NCBI GenBank assembly: GCA_028277185.1 | Contig: JANQGQ010000039.1 | Coordinates: 62,001 to 126,000 of the forward strand | Source of the DNA: Woeseiaceae bacterium | GTDB lineage: Bacteria > Pseudomonadota > Gammaproteobacteria > Steroidobacterales > Woeseiaceae | DNA length: 64,000 nt | Reading direction: 5' to 3' | Shown here: positions 7,553-16,116 of the stretch, piece by piece | How the letters are laid out: each line of letters opens with the position of its first letter | Position numbering within the stretch: the first letter of the stretch is position 1 | The notes under the pieces: model-generated | What the model saw: only the letters and a program-made list of their open reading frames with translations | Databases searched by the model: none | Told to the model about the DNA's origin: nothing | Translations under genes and position numbers: made by a program

Positions 7553-8560
7553 ATCGACGCGCTTGCCGACTTCCTGCTCCGGTTTCTGACGCAGTTTCAG
7601 TCCCCCGCGCTGGCGTTCCTGATCGGCGGCATGCTGCTGGCCGCGGCCGGAAGCAAGCTGCAGATCCCCGATGCCGTGTACCGCTTCTGCGTCTTCATGT
7701 TGCTGATGCGGATCGGCCTCGAAGGCGGGATGGAGATCCGCGGGGGGGACCTGAGCGCGATGCTGATGCCCGCTCTCATCGCCGCGGGCATCGGCTGCCT
7801 GATCGTCTACGGCGGCCGCCTCGTGCTGGCAGCGCTTCCCGGCGTGCGGACGGACGATGCGATCGCGACTGCGGGGCTCTTCGGAGCGGTCAGCGCTTCG
7901 ACGCTGGCTGTTGCGATGGTTCTGCTCGAAGAGCAGGGCGAGTATTTCGAAGCGTGGGTCCCGGCGCTGTATCCGTTCATGGACATCCCGGCACTGATTC
8001 TCGCTATCGTGCTCGCGAACGTACACCTCGCGAGGCGTAAGGGTACGGAGCGGGAGCGTGTCGAGATATGGCCTATCGTGCGCGACAGTCTGCGCGGGTC
8101 GGCGTTGTCCGCACTGCTGCTCGGGCTGGCACTGGGCTTATTGGCCAGGCCCGAGACCGTCTTCGAGGGCTTCTACGATCCGTTGTTCAAGGGCTTTCTG
8201 AGCGTCCTGATGCTGACGATGGGACTGGAGGCGTACGCGAGACTCCATGAGCTCCGTAAGGTCGCACAATGGTATGCCGTGTATGCGGCCGTGGCGCCGC
8301 TGGTACACGGGTTACTCGCCTTCGGTCTCGGCTATGTCGCGCACCTGCTCACCGGCTTCAGCCCAGGCGGCGTAATCCTGCTGGCGGTCATGGCCGGATC
8401 CAGTTCGGATATCTCTGGGCCGCCGACCCTGCGCGCCGGGATTCCGAGCGCCAATCCGTCGGCTTACATCGGATCTTCAACCAGCATCGGCACACCCGTT
8501 GCGATCGTCATCGGCATCCCGTTGTACATTGGACTGGCGAACATCCTGTTCGATTCGTGA
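7553..8560 (+). CDS. sbtA: SbtA-family sodium-dependent bicarbonate transporter
   Basis: About 335 residues with eight to ten hydrophobic helices. The N-terminus DALADFLLRFLTQFQSPALA and then FLIGGMLLAAAGSKLQIPDA matches the start of cyanobacterial SbtA (PF05982). TAGLFGAVSASTLAVAM and ALYPFMDIPALILAIVLAN are the two substrate-site half-repeats, and MAGSSSDISGPPTLRAGIPS is the counterpart in the second half. SbtA imports bicarbonate with sodium. No ATG, GTG or TTG occurs at the family start; the codon there is ATC (7553), seven bases behind GGAG. The nearest conventional start is a TTG at 7436, which would translate through the regulatory region and overlap lysR. The gene is followed after 10 bases by an SbtB-like gene, which supports the family call. 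Confidence 0.86.
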   Translation: MDALADFLLRFLTQFQSPALAFLIGGMLLAAAGSKLQIPDAVYRFCVFMLLMRIGLEGGMEIRGGDLSAMLMPALIAAGIGCLIVYGGRLVLAALPGVRTDDAIATAGLFGAVSASTLAVAMVLLEEQGEYFEAWVPALYPFMDIPALILAIVLANVHLARRKGTERERVEIWPIVRDSLRGSALSALLLGLALGLLARPETVFEGFYDPLFKGFLSVLMLTMGLEAYARLHELRKVAQWYAVYAAVAPLVHGLLAFGLGYVAHLLTGFSPGGVILLAVMAGSSSDISGPPTLRAGIPSANPSAYIGSSTSIGTPVAIVIGIPLYIGLANILFDS

Positions 8561-8570
8561 GGAGAAACGC

Positions 8571-8885
8571 ATGAGCTACGCCGCCAGCAAGGTCGTCATC
8601 ATCACCGAGAAGCTGCTGCTCGAGAAGGTCACTGCACTGATCGAAGCCTGCGGCGCCAGCGGCTACACGGTCGTCGCCGCGGGAGGGAAGGGGAGCCGCG
8701 GAATTCGGTCCACGGGCAGGGCAGCCATCGTCGACGAGTTCAGTAACATCAAGATCGAAGTCATCACAGCGGAACGCGAAACCGCTGAGCGCATCGCGGA
8801 CGAGGTCGCGGCGCAGTTCTTCGACAACTATTCCGGCATTACCTACTTCGAGCCCGTCGAGATTATCCGGCCGCACAAATTCTGA
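8571..8885 (+). CDS. sbtB: SbtB-like PII-family regulatory protein
   Basis: A 104-residue PII-superfamily protein behind a strong ribosome binding site (GAGGAG). The region GKGSRGIRSTGRAAIVDEFS corresponds to the SbtB T-loop, and NIKIEVITAERETAERIADE to the following strand and helix. SbtB forms trimers that bind cAMP, AMP or other adenine nucleotides and gate SbtA; the direct transporter-regulator pairing here mirrors cyanobacteria. The C-terminus ends RPHKF without the cysteine-bearing redox extension known from some cyanobacterial homologues. It stops four bases before the convergent TonB receptor gene ends. Family assignment is firm; ligand and role in this organism are inferred. Confidence 0.86.
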   Translation: MSYAASKVVIITEKLLLEKVTALIEACGASGYTVVAAGGKGSRGIRSTGRAAIVDEFSNIKIEVITAERETAERIADEVAAQFFDNYSGITYFEPVEIIRPHKF

Positions 8886-8889
8886 GCCG

Positions 8890-10941
8890 TCACTGCCAGT
8901 GGTAGGTCATGGAAAGACGCAGCGCGCGGGGCTCGAGGGGATGAAAGTGAATATCCTCGATACCGTCCGCGGGTTCGCCATCGAGACGCGACGCATAGTA
9001 GTAGGCGATATCGTCGTCGCTCGAGTCGAGCAGATTGAATGCGTCCAGCCTGAGCTCTGCATCGCCGAAACGGTACCCGAGGCTCATGTTGAGCAACAGG
9101 GAATCGTCGGACTGCCCGGAACCGTCCTCAATCAGCGGCGCTTCGCCGAGGTAGCGCGCCCGGACACTGGCGAACAGCCGATTGCGCCAGGCCGCGTTCA
9201 GGCCCAGTGAAAACGTCGAATCCACGGCGCCCGGAATCTCGCGGCTGTCGGCCGGTACGTTCTCGAACTCCGCGTCGACCAGCGTGTACGCGAGGTTGGC
9301 CGCCAGCCAGTCGGTCGCTCGCCAAAAGCCGGCAAACTCGACACCGTATCGCCTGCTACCGTCGTTCGGTTCGGTCGCGCCGCCGTCGCCGACAAACACG
9401 AGTTCCGAGTCGAGCTCGAGCCAGAACCCCGTAACCGTGGCGTTGAAGGTGCCGCCCGCTCCAATTCTCAGGCCGATCTCGGCACCTTCGGAGGCAACCA
9501 GAGCCTCAACCTGGTCGACCGGTTCACCGCTCACCGGGTCGGTCGCTATCGTTACGCCGCGGACGTCGTTCGAGTGAAAGCCGCGGCCCCAGTTAGCGTA
9601 GATTTCTGCCGCCGGACTGACCGTGTAGGCGACGCTGAGTTTCGGGCTGAGGATCGTGTCATCGCCGGAACCGCTGTTTTCTGCCTCGCGCGCATCGACG
9701 TCAAAGCGGAGATAGTCGACACGCGCGCCAAGCGACGCGCGTAGCCGTTCCCGGAACGCAAAGCCCAGGTCGGCATAAAGGCCGGCCGATGACTCGTTGA
9801 CCGAATCCTGGCGGACCACGCCCGTGCGCCGCGTTTCGCGGGTCGGGAAGAGTCCGACTTCACCGATATCGTCGTGACGAACATCGGCACCCCAGTTCAG
9901 CCTCACTATGTTCTCGTCGTCGAGGTGCCGGTGGCCTTTCAGCGTCGCGCCGTAGATACGCCGGCGATCGGTCTGTTCGAATTGATCGCCGTTTTCGGGG
10001 TCCTCGAGACGGTAAGTGAAGTTGGACAGGAGCTGAAAGTCGTAGTCGATCGCATATAGCGTCGCCGACCACTTGTCGAATTCGGCCGACGCCGTAACCG
10101 CATAGCGATCCGTCTGCCCGCCGAGGTCCGGGTCGATGAAGCCGAGCGAATCGATCAGGCCGGACTGCACTGCGCGCCGCGGTATCTGATCCGTGGAGTT
10201 CCAGTCGCTCGAGTAGGCCATGAACGAGACTCTTGTAGTCGCTTTACCGAGCGCACGAGTGTAGGCCGCATAGGCGCGCAGCTGCTCCAGATCTTCGTCG
10301 AGTTGCCACGGACCCGAGTAGCCCGTGACGTCGACGGCAACCGTAGTTGTGCCGTCGCCCGCGTCGAAGCTGCCCGCGGCGACACCGCGGAAATGCTCGT
10401 AGTCGCCGACGGTCAGGCCGATGACGTTCTCTGCCAGTTCATCGTAGTAGCGAAACTGCACGCTACCGGCGGACGAGAAGTCGCCGGCATCGGCGTGATG
10501 AACGCCCTTGCGGTAGCGGACGGTCTCGATGAGCTCGGGTATGAGGAAGTTCAGGTCCAGATACCCCTGGCCGTGACCGTGAGTGCGCATGTTGATCGGC
10601 ACACCGTCGAGGCTGGCTGAAAAATCCGTGCCATGATCGAGATTGAAGCCCCGGAGGAAGTACTGGTTCGCCTTACCGGTACCCGAATGCTGAGTGGCGA
10701 CCATGCCAGGAACGGCCTCGACCAGTTCACCCACCCGTAACAGCGGCTGCAGTTCCAGATCGGAGTAGCCGACCAGGCCCTCCGAAGCGGACAGTGCGGT
10801 ACCGATCAGCGCTTTCGCGCGGCCGTAGACGACGACCTCGTCAAGCATTTCCGCTTCGCCCTCATGAGCAAGAGCGGGGGGTAGCGGCGATGCTATCAGC
10901 GTCGCCGCCAATACGAACGTTGTTAGATTTTTGGGTAGCAC
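8890..10941 (-). CDS. TonB-dependent outer-membrane receptor
   Basis: A 683-residue receptor from the GTG at 10941, which has AGG eight bases upstream and places a clean signal peptide (LTTFVLAATLIASPLPPALA) at the start. The TonB box region is EMLDEVVVYGRA. The plug domain includes LRVGELVEAVPGMVATQHSG, YFLRGFNLDHGTDFSASLDG and VRYRKGVHHADAGDFSSAGS. The remaining approximately 500 residues alternate in a beta-barrel pattern and end in aromatic LSMTYHWQ. A His-rich plug stretch (MRTHGHGQGY) is notable. Substrate is unknown; metal chelate is one possibility given the histidines. The gene stands alone, convergent with sbtB, and shares a long intergenic region with the divergent secreted hydrolase. 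Confidence 0.9.
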   Translation of the reverse strand: MLPKNLTTFVLAATLIASPLPPALAHEGEAEMLDEVVVYGRAKALIGTALSASEGLVGYSDLELQPLLRVGELVEAVPGMVATQHSGTGKANQYFLRGFNLDHGTDFSASLDGVPINMRTHGHGQGYLDLNFLIPELIETVRYRKGVHHADAGDFSSAGSVQFRYYDELAENVIGLTVGDYEHFRGVAAGSFDAGDGTTTVAVDVTGYSGPWQLDEDLEQLRAYAAYTRALGKATTRVSFMAYSSDWNSTDQIPRRAVQSGLIDSLGFIDPDLGGQTDRYAVTASAEFDKWSATLYAIDYDFQLLSNFTYRLEDPENGDQFEQTDRRRIYGATLKGHRHLDDENIVRLNWGADVRHDDIGEVGLFPTRETRRTGVVRQDSVNESSAGLYADLGFAFRERLRASLGARVDYLRFDVDAREAENSGSGDDTILSPKLSVAYTVSPAAEIYANWGRGFHSNDVRGVTIATDPVSGEPVDQVEALVASEGAEIGLRIGAGGTFNATVTGFWLELDSELVFVGDGGATEPNDGSRRYGVEFAGFWRATDWLAANLAYTLVDAEFENVPADSREIPGAVDSTFSLGLNAAWRNRLFASVRARYLGEAPLIEDGSGQSDDSLLLNMSLGYRFGDAELRLDAFNLLDSSDDDIAYYYASRLDGEPADGIEDIHFHPLEPRALRLSMTYHWQ

Positions 10942-11265
10942 GGTATCAACCTGTTCTCGGTAAGCCAGGGCAATAATTGAGTCACCAGAATCGGACCGGA
11001 TCAATCAGATAGCAAGCCTTCCACAGAATCCATCTCTTGATCATCGCGAACACTGCCATTGCAGGGAGCAGGGGGGGTACTCATACAGAAAAGGCTGCAG
11101 ATTTAGCAGGAACACCCCGGAAAGCACTTTCTCAGAGGCGTCAAGTGTCTTTCGTAGTTTCGTCATTGGTTAAACACATATACTACACAACTCAAATCGC
11201 GGCGGGGAGCAGGCTATCGTGCTGCTTGTTTCGCTGTATCTAATGCTCACCTGAGTGCGGACAAG
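10942..11265. other. Divergent intergenic region between TonB receptor and secreted hydrolase
   Basis: These 324 bases contain no convincing gene. The composition falls from GC-rich to mixed toward the right. A TATACT hexamer at 11179-11184 is a possible -10 element for the hydrolase gene, with no clear -35 partner at the usual distance. A run of seven G occurs near 11072. No Fur-type palindrome was found upstream of the receptor. Confidence 0.4.
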
Positions 11266-12312
11266 ATGCTCTTACCTAAGAAATTATGGGCTTTACCGTT
11301 GCTATGCGTTGGATTTTCCGGCTACGCGGACACGCAAGTCCAGGAGAGCAATCAGGCCCAACAGAATAGCGGAGAGCTACCGTTTTCGGTCTCGCGGAAG
11401 TGCTTCGCCCGAATCTTTGCAGACTATGATAAGTGGCAGGCGACAATGCTGGAGAGGGGAGTTAGCCTAGCAGACTTTTCTAACCGATTTCCTCGGACAG
11501 AGTACGAAGAGTATCGGGAAAACCTCGAGTGTCACTTCTTCAATTATCCGGTAGATGGGCTGTCCGTAGAAGGGTTCCTGATCCAGCCAAAGGAGCCGGG
11601 CGACGGCGAACTTCCCGTCCTTATACTGAATCGGGGTGGCAATGGTTCGAGCGGTCGAGTGAATACTGGTCCGCTGTTTCACACCGGACTTCCCCTGGCG
11701 AATCAGGGATTCATCGTTATTGGTAGTCAGTACAGAGGTAGCCGCCGAAGGCAACAGCAAGATGGACTGGATGGTTCCGACGAATTCGGAGGTCGTGATG
11801 TCGAAGATGTCATGGCGCTTTTCGACATCATCGACGCGATTCCCGGCGCCGATTCGACGCGTATCGGGATGCTCGGATGGAGTCGCGGCGGTTTCATGAC
11901 TTTCATTGCTGCTACTCGGACCGATCGCCTCTCGGCCATCGCGGTAGGAGGCACCCCGTCGGATCTCCTGGCTGAGCTTGAGCATCGGCCTGACATGGAG
12001 CGAGTATATCGAGCCCGAATACCGGACTACGATGAAAACAAAGTAGCGGCACTGAAGTTACGGTCACCAATCTACCTGGTGGACGACATCGACCCTGAGT
12101 TGCCCGTTCTAATCCTGCACGGTCAATTCGACCAACGAGTGTCCCTCGGCAACGCATTAAACCTTACAGCTCGCCTCAACGACCGGGGTCAACAGGTTCG
12201 TTTGGTTGTTTACGACAAAGATGGCCACGGACTATGGCGCCACCGGTCGCAGTTTCAGAACGAGATCGCGATGTGGTTCAAATCGAAACTGGGCTCGGAG
12301 GCACGGGATTAG
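11266..12312 (+). CDS. Secreted prolyl-oligopeptidase-like alpha/beta hydrolase (S9 type)
   Basis: 348 residues with a Sec signal peptide (LWALPLLCVGFSGYA, cleavage after about residue 21). The catalytic domain shows an oxyanion region LILNRGGNG, the nucleophile elbow GMLGWSRGGFM (Ser near 207), an acid in LILHGQFDQRV and the base in KDGHGLW. That order is the S9 prolyl oligopeptidase/dienelactone-hydrolase-type catalytic triad. There is no N-terminal beta-propeller; instead about 80 residues of unknown fold precede the hydrolase. The product should act in the periplasm on a peptide or ester. Base composition is noticeably lower in G+C than neighbouring genes, which may mean acquisition. A second, unrelated-looking hydrolase follows. 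Confidence 0.82.
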   Translation: MLLPKKLWALPLLCVGFSGYADTQVQESNQAQQNSGELPFSVSRKCFARIFADYDKWQATMLERGVSLADFSNRFPRTEYEEYRENLECHFFNYPVDGLSVEGFLIQPKEPGDGELPVLILNRGGNGSSGRVNTGPLFHTGLPLANQGFIVIGSQYRGSRRRQQQDGLDGSDEFGGRDVEDVMALFDIIDAIPGADSTRIGMLGWSRGGFMTFIAATRTDRLSAIAVGGTPSDLLAELEHRPDMERVYRARIPDYDENKVAALKLRSPIYLVDDIDPELPVLILHGQFDQRVSLGNALNLTARLNDRGQQVRLVVYDKDGHGLWRHRSQFQNEIAMWFKSKLGSEARD

Positions 12313-12474
12313 GGCGATCGTTCTTTAGCAAATCATCCTGCTCGACCATCGTCGCGAAGTGTCAATCGGGAACGCTGCGGTGCTCTGGGGGCGCACGTTA
12401 TCGCCGTTTCGAACTACAAAAACGGTAGGTGTGGGGCGTGGCGATTTTTAGTACAAGACGCAGTACTGCCGGGG

Positions 12475-13344
12475 GTGAAGAGCAGAAATAACACCAAATT
12501 TCGTTTAACGATCGAGTCTGATGAGGAACGCCAACGGCGTGACTTTAGGAGCTTTGCCAAGGACAAGAGGCGAGTGCTTGTCTATGTCCATGGATACAAC
12601 ACCAGCTACGCAACGGCGTCTTTGATTTACGACATGCTTGATCAGAAGATTGGGTTGCGTGAAGGAGACGCCGTCGTCCGATTTTTCTGGGATGGTCTGG
12701 TTAGCCCTAACAAACCAGGTAGTGGGAAGATCTGGTTCAATGCTGCCGGATACAGTCAGATGTCCGGCTCGCGCGGTCTCCGCCGAATATTAGGCCAGAT
12801 TCGCGATACCGAGATCTATATCGTCGGCCACAGTCGTGGCGCGTCTGTAATCCTAAGCGCCTTATCCAACCCAGTGTACGATCCCGATTTCCTCGCTGCG
12901 ACTGAAGCTGTCGCCGAAAGATGGGGTAGCGCATACAAGAACATAACCCGCCCAGCGCCCCTGATGGATAACCAAAATCAAATTCACATCTTGGTGATGG
13001 CGCCAGCTGTCGATCGCATAGACTTCTGCGACGCCAGTCAGCAGCCTGAGGAAGGCGGTCGCTACGAGTGCCCGGTACTGAAGGATTTAGGGAGTCAAGT
13101 AAAGACGTTTCGCTATACGGTGAATCCACTCGACCCGACGCTCGATAAGTTGGTGGGTCTATCTGGCTCTTTCAATCCAACCGGACTAGGCGTTGACGAT
13201 TGCGTTGGCCTTCGGCTGCAGTCGGAGAAGTATTCTTTCATGACCGCGTACCACCTGGACGGTGACACCGAATTTCATCGCTGGGAGGACTATATTGCTC
13301 ATGAGACTTTCTCATCGATGTTGCGCGATTCTGGCTTGGAATAG
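12475..13344 (+). CDS. DUF900-type alpha/beta hydrolase
   Basis: About 289 residues beginning at a GTG (12475). The reading frame stays open upstream for some distance without a good start, so the true N-terminus is uncertain. Hydrolase signatures are VLVYVHGYNTSYATA (oxyanion loop), VVRFFWDG and the nucleophile elbow IYIVGHSRGASVIL, all typical of the DUF900 serine-hydrolase family. A His near the C-terminus (SFMTAYHLDGD) could complete the triad. No signal peptide is visible from this start. It lies 162 bases behind the S9-like hydrolase and shares its lower G+C. Substrate unknown. Confidence 0.68.
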   Translation: MKSRNNTKFRLTIESDEERQRRDFRSFAKDKRRVLVYVHGYNTSYATASLIYDMLDQKIGLREGDAVVRFFWDGLVSPNKPGSGKIWFNAAGYSQMSGSRGLRRILGQIRDTEIYIVGHSRGASVILSALSNPVYDPDFLAATEAVAERWGSAYKNITRPAPLMDNQNQIHILVMAPAVDRIDFCDASQQPEEGGRYECPVLKDLGSQVKTFRYTVNPLDPTLDKLVGLSGSFNPTGLGVDDCVGLRLQSEKYSFMTAYHLDGDTEFHRWEDYIAHETFSSMLRDSGLE

Positions 13345-13351
13345 CGGGGCT

Positions 13352-14662
13352 CTATCGTGCCAGCTGTGCGTGAGATCGGCGTGCCAGCAGAAACTCGACA
13401 AACTCGCTCTGCGGCAGCGGTCTTGCGAAATAGTAACCCTGCAGCACATCACATCCCAGTTCCTGCAGCTTGCGCGCAACCACTTCGCTTTCGACGCCTT
13501 CGGCGACCACTGTCAGCCCGAAGCTATGGGCCAGATCGATAATCGTTCGCACCAGACGAGTGCTGGACTCACTCTGATGCATATCGATGACGAACGACTT
13601 GTCGATCTTCAGCTCGTCGGCCGGAATGTTCTTGAAGTAGGCGAGTGACGAGTTGCCCGTGCCGAAATCATCGATGGAGACGCGCACGCCCACATCGCGA
13701 AGCGCCTCCAGCGCCGACAGCGCATTACCGCCGGCGGCGACGACGCCGTTTTCGGTAATCTCGACCGTGAAACGGTTCATCTCCATGCCCCAGATGGCCG
13801 CCGCGCTTTCGAGTTCGTGCGCAATGCTGCCGGACTCGAGCGTGCTCGGCGTCAGGTTGACCGCAACCGTCAGGTCGGTGCCGGGCCACGCAGTCGCAGC
13901 CTGTGCGGCGCCGTGCAGTACGAACCGCGACAACTCGTCGATCTGCTCTGTCCCATCCGCCACATCGATGAAACGTTGCGGCGGCACCGGGCCAAGGCGC
14001 GGGTTGTTCCAGCGGAGCAGTGTTTCCGCCCCGGTCGGTTCGAGCGTACTCGCCGTCACCTTCGGTTGAAAACGGAGTTCGAACTCGCCGTCCTCGAGCC
14101 CCGCGGCAATTTCCGTCGACAGATCCCACTCGTCGGTGAGCGACTGCGAGTCTTCCGGCGTATAAATGGCAAACATGGCCTGACGCTTCGCAGCGGTCTC
14201 CAGAGCAAGATCGGCACTTCTGAGCAGCCGCTCCGGCGTCGCTCCGTGCTCCGGATACATTGCCAGGCCGACGCGCACTTCCAGTTCGAGTCCGTTCCCA
14301 TTCGGTATGGGCGTACCGGATGCAATTCGCGCTATTCGGTTCGCCGCCAGCGTCAGGTGGCCGGTGTTGTGGACTGGATTGAGCACGACGCCTACGCGGT
14401 CGTCGCCAATGACGCACATCCAGTCGTCGGACCGAAGCATATCTTCCACGCGCCGCGCGAAGGCGACGCTTGCGCGGTGGCCGTTACCGTATCCGGCGGT
14501 GGTGTTGATTTGGCTCAGATTGGCAAGCTGGGCAACGATGATGCCGGTAGCGCCACTCGGCACCGCACTGCGCCCGAGGCACTCTTGAAGCCGACGCAGG
14601 AAGCCGAGAGACCCTCCGTCCAGTTCCGACGCCGCAGAGCCAATGCTCATGCCGTTCATCAC
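13352..14662 (-). CDS. c-di-GMP phosphodiesterase: degenerate GGDEF plus EAL domain
   Basis: 436 residues, no membrane segment, so cytoplasmic. Residues about 35-165 form a GGDEF-type fold whose signature is replaced by GDDRVGVVL, so cyclase activity is not expected. The EAL domain (about 185-430) keeps the important residues: GAETLLRW (ETL variant with the metal-binding Glu), VEITEN, IDDFGTGNSSLAYF, ELKIDKSF, VAEGVES and QGYYFARPLP. It should therefore hydrolyse c-di-GMP. Its start codon overlaps the stop of the upstream HD-GYP gene by four bases (ATGA), showing translational coupling. The pair probably acts on the same signalling output. Confidence 0.9.
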   Translation of the reverse strand: MMNGMSIGSAASELDGGSLGFLRRLQECLGRSAVPSGATGIIVAQLANLSQINTTAGYGNGHRASVAFARRVEDMLRSDDWMCVIGDDRVGVVLNPVHNTGHLTLAANRIARIASGTPIPNGNGLELEVRVGLAMYPEHGATPERLLRSADLALETAAKRQAMFAIYTPEDSQSLTDEWDLSTEIAAGLEDGEFELRFQPKVTASTLEPTGAETLLRWNNPRLGPVPPQRFIDVADGTEQIDELSRFVLHGAAQAATAWPGTDLTVAVNLTPSTLESGSIAHELESAAAIWGMEMNRFTVEITENGVVAAGGNALSALEALRDVGVRVSIDDFGTGNSSLAYFKNIPADELKIDKSFVIDMHQSESSTRLVRTIIDLAHSFGLTVVAEGVESEVVARKLQELGCDVLQGYYFARPLPQSEFVEFLLARRSHAQLAR

Positions 14663-15978
14663 AGGAAGAACTCGGACGGATCGATGCCGAAGGAGCCAGG
14701 TTCCAGCCCTTTGTCGATGTACAGCTCTTCGTTCGTGTAGCGGCTCTTGACCTGCATTTGAAGATCGATCAGGGGAAAGTCCCGGCGCCGGTTGTGTTCC
14801 GGATCCAGCACCAGAATGATCTCGGGCTTGAGCCGGTGGCGTCGGTTCTGTGCAACGACGACCGCGACGGACCGATCGTTGAGCTGCACGAGAGTGCCAG
14901 GCGGGAAGAAACCGATCGACTGAATGAATTGCTCCACCATCGCTGCTTGATAAGCGTTCCCAGCCATCTTGTTTAGCGAGCGCAGACAGTCATAGGAGGA
15001 CACGGCGTCGGCGTAGGGACGCTTGGAAGTGACGGCATCGTAGTAGTCGACGATGCCGGCGATGCGGCCAAGGATAGGGATATCCTGCCCGGCGAGGCCC
15101 TGCGGATAGCCGGACCCGTCGTGCCGCTCGTGGTGGGTACGCACCATGGCGACTACCTGCGGATCGACGCCGCCCGACTCTTCGAGGATTTCGACGCTGT
15201 ACTCGACGTGGGTTCTCGCAATCGCCATCTCCGCGTCCGTCAATGGGCCGGGCTTGTCGAGAATCTGCGATGGCAGGCGGGTCTTGCCGATATCCAGCAG
15301 CATCGCGCCGAGGCCGGCAGCCTCGATGGTCTCTTTGGGCAAACCGATATGGCGCGCAAAAACCGTCGCCCAGATCGCTGAGGAGACCGAGTGATTGTAA
15401 AGATAGTCGCTCGTCTGACGCATGCGGACAAGCCAGGCCATGGCGGACTGGTTGCGCATTACGCTCTTGACGATCGGTTGTGCGGCTGCCTGCGCAGCTT
15501 TGACGTCCAGTTTTCCGCCGGACGTCAGGTTATCCATGATCTCTTTGACGAGAACGGAGGCCTTTTCGTGCTTCTGCCTGGCGCGCGCGATCTCGTGGCG
15601 AACCTGGCCGATGTCGGCATAGACGGCGCCCTTGTCCGGCACCTTGTCCCGGCTCGCCGAGCGCGCTCTTACGTCCTGGTTCTTATTAGGTTTCGGGCGT
15701 GCAGGGCGGTAGGCCGGTAGCGACAGCGTGCTCTCACCCTCGTTTTTCGCCTTCCCCGTCCGCTGCCTTAAAGTCTCGAGATCGACGGCGCCATCGGTTT
15801 GCGCAACATCGACGAACACATGCCGGCAGTGCCGCTGGAGCTGCAGGATGTCTTCCTGCTCCTGAATAGGGAAGCCCTGAAAGAGAAAGGGTGTTTCCAG
15901 CCACGGTCGATCGAGTCTCGATACGTACATACCGATCTCGAGATCCTTGACGGCAACTTGCAGCTCCTCCCTACTCAT
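14659..15978 (-). CDS. HD-GYP domain protein with DUF3391 N-terminus and altered HD dyad
   Basis: 439 residues starting at the ATG at 15978 behind its own coding start. The first approximately 130 residues are a DUF3391-like domain (LEIGMYVSRLDRPWLETPF). The HD-GYP domain covers about 170-360, with YLYNHSVSSAIWATVFARH, THHERHDGSGYPQGLAG and GIVDYYDAVTSKRPY. At the position of the metal-binding His-Asp dyad the protein reads MLLDIGK (near residue 228) instead of the usual LLHDIGK. One metal ligand is therefore missing. It may be a c-di-GMP sensor rather than a hydrolase, working with the coupled EAL protein. This is the first gene of the operon. Confidence 0.9.
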   Translation of the reverse strand: MSREELQVAVKDLEIGMYVSRLDRPWLETPFLFQGFPIQEQEDILQLQRHCRHVFVDVAQTDGAVDLETLRQRTGKAKNEGESTLSLPAYRPARPKPNKNQDVRARSASRDKVPDKGAVYADIGQVRHEIARARQKHEKASVLVKEIMDNLTSGGKLDVKAAQAAAQPIVKSVMRNQSAMAWLVRMRQTSDYLYNHSVSSAIWATVFARHIGLPKETIEAAGLGAMLLDIGKTRLPSQILDKPGPLTDAEMAIARTHVEYSVEILEESGGVDPQVVAMVRTHHERHDGSGYPQGLAGQDIPILGRIAGIVDYYDAVTSKRPYADAVSSYDCLRSLNKMAGNAYQAAMVEQFIQSIGFFPPGTLVQLNDRSVAVVVAQNRRHRLKPEIILVLDPEHNRRRDFPLIDLQMQVKSRYTNEELYIDKGLEPGSFGIDPSEFFL

Positions 15979-16116
15979 CGACAATCGCGCGATCGAACAA
16001 AAATATCAATAAGAAATAGAGGGTTGAAGCAACAATGTGCAGTAGATCAGAAGATAAGCCTGCTGTCGCGGACCGAGTTCACATAAAACGTGCCGATGAG
16101 CCGCATGTCTCGACGA

